From Dicyema japonicum (lineage: Eukaryota > Dicyemida > Rhombozoa > Dicyemidae), in contig RDEW01000004.1 in assembly GCA_011109175.1 (NCBI GenBank), forward strand, positions 830,030 through 894,029: DNA of 64,000 nt, in the 5' to 3' direction. Each line of letters begins with the position of its first letter. Within the stretch, counting starts at the first letter, position 1. The notes under the pieces were generated by a model. The model saw nothing but the letters and a program-made list of their open reading frames with translations, made no database searches and had not been told where the DNA came from. Positions 44,655 through 53,846 of this stretch are shown here, in pieces. Both the position numbers and the translations under genes were made by a program.

Positions 44655-44960
44655 CCAATAATCTAACGTGGCCGGTGGCGCCATGTGGTTAGTTTGTTTT
44701 TTTTCCCTCCATTTGATGGCGTCATTGGATCCACCTTCCTTAGGAGATGCCCAATGCCTGGCCGGCATCAAGAGGATACAACTATTCTGCCACGGGGGAC
44801 ACTGTCGTTACCTGGAGACAAGTTCTGAAATGCTTGAACTAGTCAGGATCAAGGAGATAGTTTTTTTGACTACCCTTGGTCTTTGGAATAATTTTAATTT
44901 AATCTCTCCTTGGTGTCAACAAAAATATACCACAGCTTCCTTCACTTCGTTTGTCAGGAA
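44655..44960 (+). repeat. SINE-2-related copy
   Basis: GATGGCGTCATTGGATCCAC, CCCAATGCCTGGCCGGCATC and GAGGATACAACTATTCTGCC match the SINE-2 body at 14380-14460. The 3' part TGGTCTTTGGAATAATTTTA instead matches the end of the LINE-C copy at 14150. So this SINE variant has a different LINE-derived tail. Confidence 0.55.
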
Positions 44961-44984
44961 TTAATTTTCAATGCTGATCAAACA

Positions 44985-45345
44985 TAAACTTGACAAGCGT
45001 TATGACAACGAAGACCTCAAATATGTTTGTATCTGTTTTAACTTTGAACGTTCACAACTAGCAATTGAGTAGCCAACTGTGAGTAATAAACGATGTGAAA
45101 TGCACATTGCTGGAAAAACATTCCAGTCTAGCTCAACTTGAAGCAAGAAAATCCTTCGCATTTTTTCCTTTGCAGTCCTGTTTCCACTTGGGAAAAGACA
45201 GTCAACAATTTCTTCGTTGAGAGAAGATGAATTTTCGTCAGTCTCAAAATGGTTAGCAAAATCTGAGTGTCGTTTCAAGGTTTTCAAATGTTCCTTGTTT
45301 TCAACATGATAAGTCTTCGTCTTTAGCACTCTCTCCAAGCATCAT
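44985..45345 (-). pseudogene. hAT-type transposase C-terminal fragment
   Basis: The 112-codon minus frame has SLNEEIVDCLFPSGNRTAKE and ends TVGYSIASCERSKLKQIQTY then LRSSLS. This is the C-terminal dimerisation region of ZMYM/hAT-like transposases (VTVASCERSFSKLKxIKTYLRS), with the FS of the motif lost. The catalytic part is absent. Confidence 0.65.
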
Positions 45346-45436
45346 TTTCTTTCGCCTGACTCATGCCAAAGGTACATTCCACTTCTGACAGTATTCTGAT
45401 GCCGATCAGACTCCACTCTTAATGATGTCTTCAGAT

Positions 45437-45600
45437 TTGGACACTGGAATTCTTGAGTTGTCTAGGGAATCGAATTTCTGCACGAACAGGAGATCCCCAT
45501 GAGCACTGTTGGTTATTTGAGCGAATCTCGCCGTCCTAAGATGGAATAGCCACGTGTCTGGGGGCCACTGTATGACCAGCTATTTGTTTTAAAACTAGCA
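45437..45600 (+). repeat. Direct repeat R, copy 3 (diverged)
   Basis: TTGTCTAGGGAATCGAATTT, CACGAACAGGAGATC and CACTGTATGACCAGCTATTT correspond to 5608-5780. About 75-80% identity by eye, with no RLE-A next to it. Confidence 0.55.
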
Positions 45601-45691
45601 AAATAATTCTAAGTGCTTTAACAAATCGATAGGTCGTGATTAGACGCACCATCAAAGCAAATAAACTTGAAAATATCGTTGATTGTTCGTT

Positions 45692-46397
45692 ATGAGCAGT
45701 GAGGCAGCTTTTGTGTGTTCGTTTATAAATTTGATCGACTATGTTCGCGAGTCAGGGATCGTGTCGGACTTTATGATTTGGCTGGATTATAAAATAGCTG
45801 AGTATGATGTCTATGGCGTTATTTCTGAGAATTGTTAGTAATCTGTTATATTTTGTAGTTTATGAGGAACTTCCTTCTTGGCTATCGACCCACTTATCTG
45901 CTTTCCTTTCTAAGCAGATGAGCTTAATATTTTCAGAGAATATGTCAGCTCCTCTTATCGACGAGTCACAACTTACTCCCAAGAAAAGCAAAAGTTGTCT
46001 CCTTGTCTAATTTTAGCCCCAGCCAAGGTCCATCATGTCAACTCACCTGCTCCCGTAACGCCGACAAAAAGCTCTAGGAATTCGACTCCTGCTAAAACCC
46101 CGCGTGGGAAAAAGCACAATACCCCCATAAAGGTCCAACCGACAGAGGATGCTCATAAAGTCTCCGGTGCCAGTCATGTTTTATTTTCCAGAAATTGGAG
46201 TAACCAAAACCGAGACCCTTCATTATTGCACAATCTGCAGTTACCACAGCAAGTTCAGGTCCGATCTGATGAACCACATAAGGCGCCGCCATACAGGAGA
46301 AAAACCTTATGCTTGTCGATTTCTGTGTGGACAAGCTTTTTTTGATTCATCGACACGTGCAAAGCATGAGAATAGCACACACAAGGATTCAGTTTGA
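45692..46397 (+). CDS. C2H2 zinc-finger protein with three micro-introns
   Basis: Start ATG at 45692 ([20 protein letters not shown]). Exons 45692-45833, 45859-45993, 46017-46166 and 46192-46397 are separated by GT...AG introns of 25, 23 and 25 nt. Joined length is 633 nt (210 aa), with a stop at 46395-46397. The N-terminal 80 residues look helical ([38 protein letters not shown]). A Pro/Thr/Lys linker follows ([20 protein letters not shown]), then two fingers at the end: [20 protein letters not shown] followed by RH (C-x2-C-x12-H-x4-H), a TGEKPY linker, and a second finger C-x3-C-x12-H-x4-H. It is probably a nuclear nucleic-acid-binding factor; the target is unknown. All junctions keep the frame. 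Confidence 0.7.
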
Positions 46398-46489
46398 TTA
46401 GTGTTCATAACTATCTTGATTTTGGTTAATTTTTTGTTCCAATTCAATATATTTTTAATAAAAAATTAAACAGTTAAAGAGCACTTAAT

Positions 46490-46800
46490 TTATGGAGCTT
46501 GGATGATCACAATGGCTTCGAGATACACATCCAGTCTCACATGCATCCTTGGTCACATTTTGGGTCGCTTAGGCAATCTTAGGGACTAGACCTTCTGCTT
46601 TAGGGCAAAGGATTCCTTGACATCTCAACAGCCAATGTGACAAACAGGTCATCCTATTTCCTTTTCTTCTGATCATCTGCTTATTTATAAAAATGACCTG
46701 GGTGCGAGACTGAAGCGGCCAAATTCTTCGAGAGTATGTATCAACACATGTAGCGTCCCAACTAAGTTCCGACCATTATAAAAGGGGACCTAAAAATAAT
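46490..46800 (-). pseudogene. RLE-A endonuclease fragment (8888-type)
   Basis: Minus strand: SWDATCVDTYSRRIW near 46760, then KQMIRRKGNRM and LSHWLLRCQGILCPKAEGLV, VTKDACETGC. This is the same order as WDATCVDTYSPSNL...ETSGILGPQADELV...VTKDPRETGW in the 8888-9861 copy. It is cut at both sides. Confidence 0.65.
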
Positions 46801-47029
46801 AAGGAACAATAAAATCACGAAAAATATCGTATTCCTAAGCCTTTTACCCAGCCACAAGTATTTTGAAGCAAACGAACTGCAAAGAAATATTTTGGTTAAT
46901 TATGCCGCTTATCTTTCAAGGTTGATTTTTAAATATATGTTGCAGTGGTTTTCTTTGATGTTCAATTACTCAAGATAATGAAAGTCATTATCATAAATTA
47001 ATCAATAAAGAAAAATTGGTTATTAATGC

Positions 47030-47300
47030 CTGATCAAAGTAATTCGTAATCGAAATAGCGTTGCCTCTCACGATTGGGACAGGGATCAGCTGGAGAAACC
47101 ACTGGATCTCACGTTGTAGTGGTTTTTGATTCTGGCCAGACGTCTTAGCTTCTCGAAGACGGAGCGATTCTTCCACTTATCTCAACCATGACGGCACGGA
47201 ACGTGAACATGTCTATCGACACTACTTTTTTCCTTGGCCTTATCAGCTTTTTTCCGTGGCATAAAGCTTGCCTACTGTACTGAGAACACAGAATGGGTTA
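47030..47300 (-). pseudogene. RLE-A C-terminal fragment
   Basis: The minus strand ends LIPVPIVRGNAISITNYF at 47050-47100, preceded by a broken ETSGxxxP-like region. Its sequence at 47150-47300 resembles 40640-40860, so both derive from one subfamily. Confidence 0.55.
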
Positions 47301-47399
47301 AGAGTTACTCTCATGATCGAATGACAAATGTTACGGGAGAGCAATTGCTTCAGAGTTCACTTTTCCGTGTTCCTGTAGGATAATGGAAATTATGTGGGT

Positions 47400-47605
47400 A
47401 ATAAGTGATTGTGAATTAGAGCGTGTTCCCTCCTACGATTTGTATGGAAACGTGGTTAATTAGCCATCCTTCTTCTCGTTTGTCTCTTCCTTTTTTCTCA
47501 ACGATCCGTGGAATGCGACGGTTTGAGCATGAATCGATTTGGCGTGAATAATTATCGTTTCCTTCAATTAAGTTGCAAGCGATTTTGACAGATTCTTCCA
47601 ATTGG
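47400..47605 (-). pseudogene. RLE-A C-terminal fragment
   Basis: Minus frame: KKGRDKREEGWLINHVSIQI and VGGNTL match KKKRDQREGLWLRQKIGIAI LRGNSF of the 28961 copy. A third RLE-A piece in the same direction within 1.1 kb. Confidence 0.6.
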
Positions 47606-47619
47606 GGGCATTTCAGTTT

Positions 47620-47940
47620 ATCAACTTTGTTTTAACTTGAAAGGTTTGATGACTTACATCTCAGAGAACACTAACCTGATAAGAAATAACGTGAAGTCTC
47701 CGATGTCCGTAGAGTCCTTTGAGCTCCGATGGGCGACAATGACCGCTTCCTGTTTTCGTATTAATTTCTTATATCAAAGGAATCTGGGAATGGCAGTTTG
47801 TGTTCGTTTCGTAGTCACTAACAAACAACTACTTGAAATTTTTTTGGTGAGGAGTGAGGTTGGATCTAGTGGCTACAATTTTATGCAGTTTCCTTCAAGA
47901 GCAGGTGATCCTTGACTTATCTCTTCAATGTAATGGCTGG
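47620..47940. other. No gene seen
   Basis: Short frames only; no similarity recognised. Confidence 0.3.
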
Positions 47941-47944
47941 CCTT

Positions 47945-48110
47945 CTTGATTGAACGCATTGTCTGATGCCATGGATCTGACTGTCATGGGGTCGAATCCT
48001 AAAGATAAACTTTTCAGCGAAGGTAAATTCCCGTCAACTAGATCCACCCGTGAGGTGACGATTTCTTCAGGTACGACTTACCTACCTGAGGTAGTTACAT
48101 GCATACACCT
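47945..48110 (+). repeat. SINE-3 copy
   Basis: GGGGTCGAATCCTAAAG (B box-like), CTTTTCAGCGAAGGTAAATT and GATCCACCCGTGAGGTGACG match the 7990 copy. The 3' half diverges. Confidence 0.45.
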
Positions 48111-48229
48111 GCACCTGTGCCGCCAATTTGGAATAAAAACGAAAAAATTGAAGACTCAGTACAAACAGTGATTGTCAACGAATTTTGTAGAAATATGCGT
48201 AGATATGGCCATTGCCACTGATTCTAAAG

Positions 48230-48502
48230 TTGATAACTGTAAACTGGACATATTTGTATTCAAGAATATACAATAACTTTAATACAAGTGGGAATTACAT
48301 CCCAACAATCGATAAAGCATGTCGAAGAGGCACACAAGTATGATCTCTTAGCAAGCGAACTCGGATTAATACAAAAGACAAAATTGTACGTAGTCCCAGT
48401 AGTTTTTACTTGGGACGAGATCGTCAGCAAATACCATTTAGAAACATTGGATCTAGATTGTCATGTGAAAGCCTATGTACAGACTGCCACAATTAATTAA
48501 AA
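48230..48502 (+). pseudogene. RLE-B C-terminal endonuclease fragment
   Basis: The frame VGITSQQSIKHVEEAHKYDL, LASELGLIQKTKLYVVPVVF and TWDEIVSKYH matches the end of the RLE-B copy at 27295-27480 (VVITSQ...KYDLLANEMGQ...TWEGIATKYH). Upstream, after a shift, LDIFVFKNIQ fits the PD/LD part of the same domain. The E/D-x-V-G-I-T-S-Q strand probably supplies a catalytic acid. Confidence 0.65.
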
Positions 48503-48509
48503 AACAGAG

Positions 48510-48890
48510 TATTTATTGGATACAAAGAAATGGGAATTGAGAACGACGATGAGAAGGAGGTTGAGTAACCACCTACTGTGGGAAGTAGAGCGATTTGGGC
48601 ACCAAGTTTATTGATTTGTTGTAGCATTTCCAAGAGAAGGAGGATTTTTACTGAGACAGGTAGATCACTTGACGCCACTCTAGTAGGAAAGGAAAGAGAA
48701 GGAACAAACAAAACGAACTGAAAACTCGAAACAATTAGCCACATAGTACCACATGGCGGCACGCCTCCCGCCCAATCAGTAGCTGTGCTGGATCAAAAAT
48801 CCAGCACCGAGAAAAGTTGAGGAGCTTCTTCCGAATTGTCGGAATCATTTAATTAATTTTTTTAATTAACTTTTGGTGTTTTCGGGTTTT
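48510..48890. other. No gene seen
   Basis: The minus frame 48762-48493 is open but has no family resemblance. Confidence 0.3.
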
Positions 48891-48894
48891 AATA

Positions 48895-49222
48895 ATATCA
48901 AGAAATTTACAAAAAAAACTCCATACCAAGATGAAGCCCTGCGTGGATTACCAGAATCGGAGAAGCTTGTCAAAGGAGATTCATGAAAGTGGAAGGAAGA
49001 AAATGATAAAATGGATGGTAGGAGTCCAACTTTCTGAAAGTCTTGAGGAAAATTAAGAACGAAGGGAGAAATTATTTTGTTAGAAAATCAGACTACGCAA
49101 AAGAAGATATTTTCTCCAATTACGCTCAAGATAATTTTCGAGAGAATATCCCAGCACGTGGAATCAAACAATTTGGTTTCCACCATATCAGTCATGTGGG
49201 CAGTCTGGATTTTGTCACTTAA
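48895..49222 (+). CDS. Hypothetical protein, 5' end missing, with 21- and 23-nt introns
   Basis: The frame FTKKTPYQDEALRGLPESEK then L is followed by a 21-nt intron (48969-48989) that removes an in-frame stop, then WKEENDKMD. A 23-nt intron (49018-49040) follows, then VLRKIKNEGRNYFVRKSDYA and KEDIFSNYAQDNFRENIPAR up to about 49222. All GT...AG. The joined text is polar and charged. No start Met is in frame upstream, so a first exon is missing or it is a fragment. Family unknown. Confidence 0.35.
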
Positions 49223-49224
49223 AT

Positions 49225-49930
49225 GTCGTCTACTCCGACATAAACAACACAGTGTGTGGCACCAGTCCTTTCTGAAACAAATCCGGTCGTGTGTAGTCAT
49301 AAAATGTTTATGGATTGTTGAAGGATTTTTTGACTGATTGGAATTATTATGAGAATAGGGATCCCTCAGTTTTTGTCCTGAACCCCCTTTTTTATTTATT
49401 ATATGCGACTTGCTACAAACTTCGAAAGTATTAGGACATTTCTCTACACAAATTCTAGAATAAAGTTCTTCCTTATAATGTTGAAAGGGTTTTGATGTTT
49501 AACTTGATGAGGACATGTCCATGAGTATTTTTCGAAATACAGCTTTTTAAGATTCGTGCAAATAGCTGCGGCTTATTAACCGAACCGTACTCCGACTTGA
49601 GAAGGACTAGAGAATGTGCAGCCAGGGAAACAGATTTCTTCAGGCGATCCTAACTATTCATCCCCGCCGACATAATTACTCGATGTTGCTTTTCAGATAC
49701 TAATAAAATCAACTTGGGGAGTCTCCTGATTTTGGCGGACGTCTTTTGAGTGTAACCAGACATCTCAGGTTCTTGAGAAAAGACTGTTATCGCCCCAGTT
49801 GTCTCGATAGCAATCGATTACTTAAAAGTCAAATCCAACAATTTGGTGTCCTCAATCACTAAAACCAGAATTATTAGAAACTGATCAAAACAAGTTTAAG
49901 CGACATTTTAATAAAAATAATAAAGAATAT
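49225..49930. other. No gene seen
   Basis: No long frame, repeat or element remnant recognised. Confidence 0.3.
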
Positions 49931-49936
49931 GTTAAT

Positions 49937-50179
49937 TTATTGATTTCTTTCCTCTTCCCCCGATTCAGCGTCTGCAGATATTTCTCTCTCTAACGAATCA
50001 TCCGCAGCGAAAAGTAACGCAAACATCATTTTACACTTTTCGTTTATTCTCAACGCGTCAAAAAATATTTCGTTGACCATTAGAAGAATCTTCTTTTTTT
50101 CAAGCTCCTCCTCTGTGTACATATATTCGTCCACATAATCCACATCACCATTTTGACTGTTGCCTGAATCGCTCATCAA
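49937..50179 (-). CDS. Small acidic helical protein, 80 aa, unknown
   Basis: MMSDSGNSQNGDVDYVDEYM, then YTEEELEKKKILLMVNEIFF and DALRINEKCKMMFALLFAAD, ending ESGEEERNQ. It has an acidic disordered start, one long amphipathic helix and an acidic tail. The single exon has a clear ATG, and the upstream side is free of transposons. It has the look of a small subunit or scaffold, but I do not recognise the family. Confidence 0.5.
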   Translation of the reverse strand: MMSDSGNSQNGDVDYVDEYMYTEEELEKKKILLMVNEIFFDALRINEKCKMMFALLFAADDSLEREISADAESGEEERNQ

Positions 50180-50416
50180 ATTTTTGCCGTAAATTCTATT
50201 TTATAGTCACATTTTACTTCCTTCCACGATATATTGGTTTTATGAAGGTACTCTATTTACTTCCTAATCAACATTATTAGCAGAGAATAATCTCCCTAAG
50301 TTCTGCTGGTGATTCTAAAAGTCTTTTAATTACTGAAAGGTCAATTCTCACCTATAGGCAAGTTGTCTCCAAATTCGCTTGTGAAAACTAGGGATAACTC
50401 GCCTCCTGTGAAAAAT

Positions 50417-50747
50417 ATGAATTTTAAATCCAAATATTATAACAAATTCTTTCACCACGTCAACGCAAATCGTCGTATGTGTGCCCGTTCCGGAATTTGC
50501 TCCCATACTCCACGTAGACCAATATGAAGTGTGGAAAGATTATATTTATTACATGTTATTTCGTGATTTTTGTGTTATAACGATGTTTTCTAGACATTTA
50601 ATTTATGAGATTTTTTTGACATTATTTTTTCCCGTAGGCGAGTTGTCCCTCACCGGAATGGTTGACTGGGAGAGATTCTTAGATATGACTGTGAGTTCAG
50701 CCTGTTCATGTGATTTTAAAAATAAACATAAAGTGATTCAACTTTAA
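50417..50747 (+). CDS. Hypothetical protein, probable spliced gene
   Basis: An ATG at 50417 opens MNFKSKYYNKFFHHVNANR. A GTATGT...GTAG intron of 43 nt (about 50475-50517) then joins HQYEVWKDYIYYM in frame. Continuation reads ELSLTGMVDWERFLDMT up to a GTGAGT donor-like site at about 50691, so further exons may follow. An extra 39-nt intron is possible in the hydrophobic middle. The model is tentative; the family was not recognised. Confidence 0.3.
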
Positions 50748-50749
50748 AT

Positions 50750-51365
50750 CAAACCACGTGCTAGCAGGACCATCCTTCGAATGGGCATGTTAGGTGAGGA
50801 CTTTAGGTTTCACTTAAATTTTCAAAATATTTAATCTTTGTAGTTTCCCCTCAATATGTGCTGACTACTGTCATGATCTGGGAGTTCGTCCTATTTGTCA
50901 GAGTTGGTACCCTTTGAGAATACCAGGTTACTTTGTTTGAAATTCTGTCAATTCCTTGTGGGTTCTGCTGACTTAATGGCAACTGCTTAAGGTTTTCGTA
51001 TCTGCAACAACTTCGAAAGATATTAAATGGGACATCATCTTTTGGTGGAAGAGAAGTTCTGGATCTCTGTGTGTGACCAGCAGGACTGGTTGTAAAAGCG
51101 GAGATCTAAACTGATTATTTTATTTATTTATTTAACTAATTATTTTGATAAAAATAATATTTTACTTTAATGGTTTTTTTTAATATATATACTTTTTTAC
51201 ATTCCCAAATTGGCCAAAAATAGTTCAGGAACAATTTTGGACCAATTTAAGGGACTTTGCTGTATTTTTCTTGATAGAATCTTCCAAACTAATTATATTT
51301 AAATTATAATAAAAAATAATAAAAATAAATAAATTAAATATATTCAAAAACAAACTAAGATAGGT
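50750..51365. other. No gene seen
   Basis: AT-rich spacer upstream of the TYW5-like gene. It probably contains that gene's promoter, but I see no defined element. Confidence 0.35.
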
Positions 51366-51370
51366 GTATC

Positions 51371-52432
51371 ATGCCCGAGACCATTGCAATAGTAAACATG
51401 GAAGATTACAACTGGGAGCACATCAAGGATAAAATGGAAAAGGTAGTCATCATATTCAATCAAAGAGAGTTCCATTCATAATACGAAATGCGGACATTGG
51501 AAATTGCAAAAATTTATGGAAACCAGAATATTTGATCGAAAAAATAGGTCAGAAGAGTGCAGTAGCTCACGTGTCTGATTTCAAAAACTTGGACTTCTTG
51601 GAGAAAAACTTTGAATATAAAACCATGAGCCTTTCCCAACTAATTTCCGAGGCATCTGATAATCATGCAAAGGTAAATTTACGATTAATGATGAATCGGT
51701 ATTATATGCGTGCACTGGGTACTGATACGAGAAAGATTCGTGCAAATTTTGAGGATAATTTTCCACCCCTTGTTGAGGATTTTAAAATACCCCCCGTTAT
51801 AGTTCGGGAAAATATATTTTCGACCGTGTTTCGCTTGGCATCTGCAAACGTACAACTATGGACGCACTACGATGTAAATTTAAATTTCAAATTTTTTTAT
51901 TTTATTAAATAATATTAAAATGACTGTAATTTAGATTATGGATAATATTTTGGTTCAAATTGTCGGCCGAAAAAGAGTCGTTTTGTTTAGCCCGTCGGAT
52001 GTCCCTTACTTGCATCTTATTGGTATGTTATCCCTCACTAGGCAGGTGATAAGTCTGCTGTGACTGATATAGACAACCCTGACCTTCAAAAATACCCAAA
52101 TTTTGCGGGGGTTACTCGGATCGAGGGAATCATGGAGCCAGGAGACATGATTTTTCTTCCTGGTTGGGATTTTGACTCATTTAAGCTCTTTGGTTTCATA
52201 ATATGCTGTCTTTGGAGTTCTCAGTTGCCTTAAATATATTTTGGATGCATATGCCCTCCTCTTTTTATGACTCGGGGATGTCTACGGCAATAAAGATCCG
52301 GTCGATGTCAAAAGAGCCTATCAGTCTATTGACAGAGCCATGAACTTGCTTGGGGGGCTTCCTAGGGAGTATGCAGACTTTTTCATGAGGAGGGCTGTCT
52401 CGAGAATACAGGAGAAAATTGAGCGACTTTAA
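51371..52432 (+). CDS. TYW5: TYW5-like JmjC hydroxylase (tRNA wybutosine hydroxylase)
   Basis: Exons 51371-51442, 51466-51873, 51935-52022, 52046-52162 and 52186-52432 are separated by GT...AG introns of 23, 61, 23 and 23 nt. The protein (about 310 aa; human TYW5 is about 315) follows the family in order: [130 protein letters not shown] and VYGNKDP. The Fe(II)-binding HxD of LWTHYD and the later His of WFHN are both present, as needed for a 2-oxoglutarate-dependent hydroxylase acting on wybutosine in tRNA-Phe. One flaw: at the GGGG run 52274-52277 the frame slips (two bases extra or one missing) between SSFYDS and DVYGNKDP. That is either a sequence error or a damaging mutation. The start Met is the first in frame. 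Confidence 0.8.
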
Positions 52433-52518
52433 TTTTCATGTGAACTTTACTTTTATGATTTTTTGGTTGAAACGGTCTGTTGATTCATTTTAGTTAATTA
52501 TGATTAAGCTCTCGTGAG

Positions 52519-52550
52519 TGAGCGCATTTTCTCTTAAGGAGATGCGCTCA
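52519..52550. repeat. Hairpin (9-bp perfect arms)
   Basis: TGAGCGCAT at 52519-52527 pairs with ATGCGCTCA at 52542-52550 around a loop in which TCTC and GGAGA can also pair. It lies about 90 bp after the TYW5-like stop, next to AAGCTCTCGTGAG, which loosely resembles a LINE-D tail. Confidence 0.5.
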
Positions 52551-52554
52551 ATCA

Positions 52555-53335
52555 GCTATTTTTCTTCGGCGGAGCAACAGCACAGGACATATCGAATTAG
52601 AAGACAACTATCAAGGACTTCCTCACCTTCGATGTCCCTAATTTTACCGATGTTTTTATGTACAAATAACATGCTTTATTGGAATGGTCTAGTGACTAGT
52701 CTTGTTGAACTGAAAATTTGGTAGTTGCTATGGTTGATCGATCTCTCAGGCACTAAGGAGACAGGAAAGTTGTGCCCTCTGTTTGAGATTGAGTACATCT
52801 AACGAGGACGGATTTAGACTTAAGAATTAGGTATACTCAAGCGTTTCCAGGTGTGGGTCATGTAGGTTGACCACAAGGACGTCCTTAAAGGAAGCTATAA
52901 ATTATTTACGAAAGTCTTCACATTAACTGATCGATGTGACGCGTATAAAAGTTGTATCCTAATGCCAAGACTTCCGAAGCGGACTGGTAGAGTTGAATGA
53001 TATAGTTGATTAAGTTCCTGTTAATAATAGATTAGGTCGCTATGATGAGATCCAAGGGAAGAGTTATTTGATCCACACCCCAGATTATATAGTTTGTTAG
53101 ACGCTCCCAGTTTTTTGAGATTTTTTAGATCTGCAGCGTTTTTCGTAGTTATTAACATATTCTTCAAGTCGTTGTTCAGCATGGTCTCCTCTCCACCGTT
53201 ATTCGTGGTCCTTGATATGCATCAGAGCAATGAAAGCTCGACTCCATTACTCCGTTGCACCCTCAAAATGTGTGATTAGCTGCATCTAGTAATCCTCCAT
53301 GCATATAAAAAAAGCTGACCACAACTTCCAGTAAT
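52555..53335. other. No gene seen
   Basis: Spacer of mixed composition with short frames only. Confidence 0.3.
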
Positions 53336-53337
53336 CA

Positions 53338-53690
53338 TGAAATGCTTTACTTAGTGGTTGGAATGTCATACTAAAAAATGGTCCTGAGTTCGATCCCCCA
53401 CTAGCAAAAGTTTCTCTTTCCTCTATTCCTTATTTTCTCTCGTTCTACTAGAGTAACGTTAGTTGAGCTACCTGTCTCAGTTAATCCCTAGTGGCATGAA
53501 ACTCTCCTCGTTCCATTAAAGGGTTTCCTACAACTGCATGATCTGGATGTTTTCTTCTATTCCCGCTGGTTTTGGGTGTATTTTAGTGTGATATTGGAGT
53601 ATTTCTGTCGAAGAACTGGATATATTTAATTAGTCAAGTATTCACTTTTTTCTCAGTGTATCCTGGGTTAATAAATACAAAAAAAGTGGG
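53338..53690 (+). repeat. SINE-2, full copy with LINE-C-like tail
   Basis: Head CTTAGTGGTTGGAATGTC (A box) and CCTGAGTTCGATCCCCCACT (B box). The body has GTTCCATTAAAGGGTTTCCT and ACTGGATATATTTAATTAGT. The end is TTTCTCAGTGTATCCTGGGT followed by TAATAAATAC. The body parallels 14176-14568 and the end parallels LINE-C at 60289-60313. Confidence 0.65.
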
Positions 53691-53846
53691 AGGGGGTTAT
53701 CGAGATAATTAGTACAGTAGAACTACTTCAGTACAACCTACAGTAGTGACCAATAGTCAAATCGGTCATAGGCAGCAGTAAAATCGTCAAAATGATGTGT
53801 TAGGAAGATTTATGTTAATAAATTAGTACTAGCAGGTATTTTCAAT

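Noticed and set aside
45995-46345. Plus ORF of 116 codons as a separate gene
   Set aside because: Its first half is exon 3 of the C2H2 gene; the second half is the unspliced, out-of-frame continuation.
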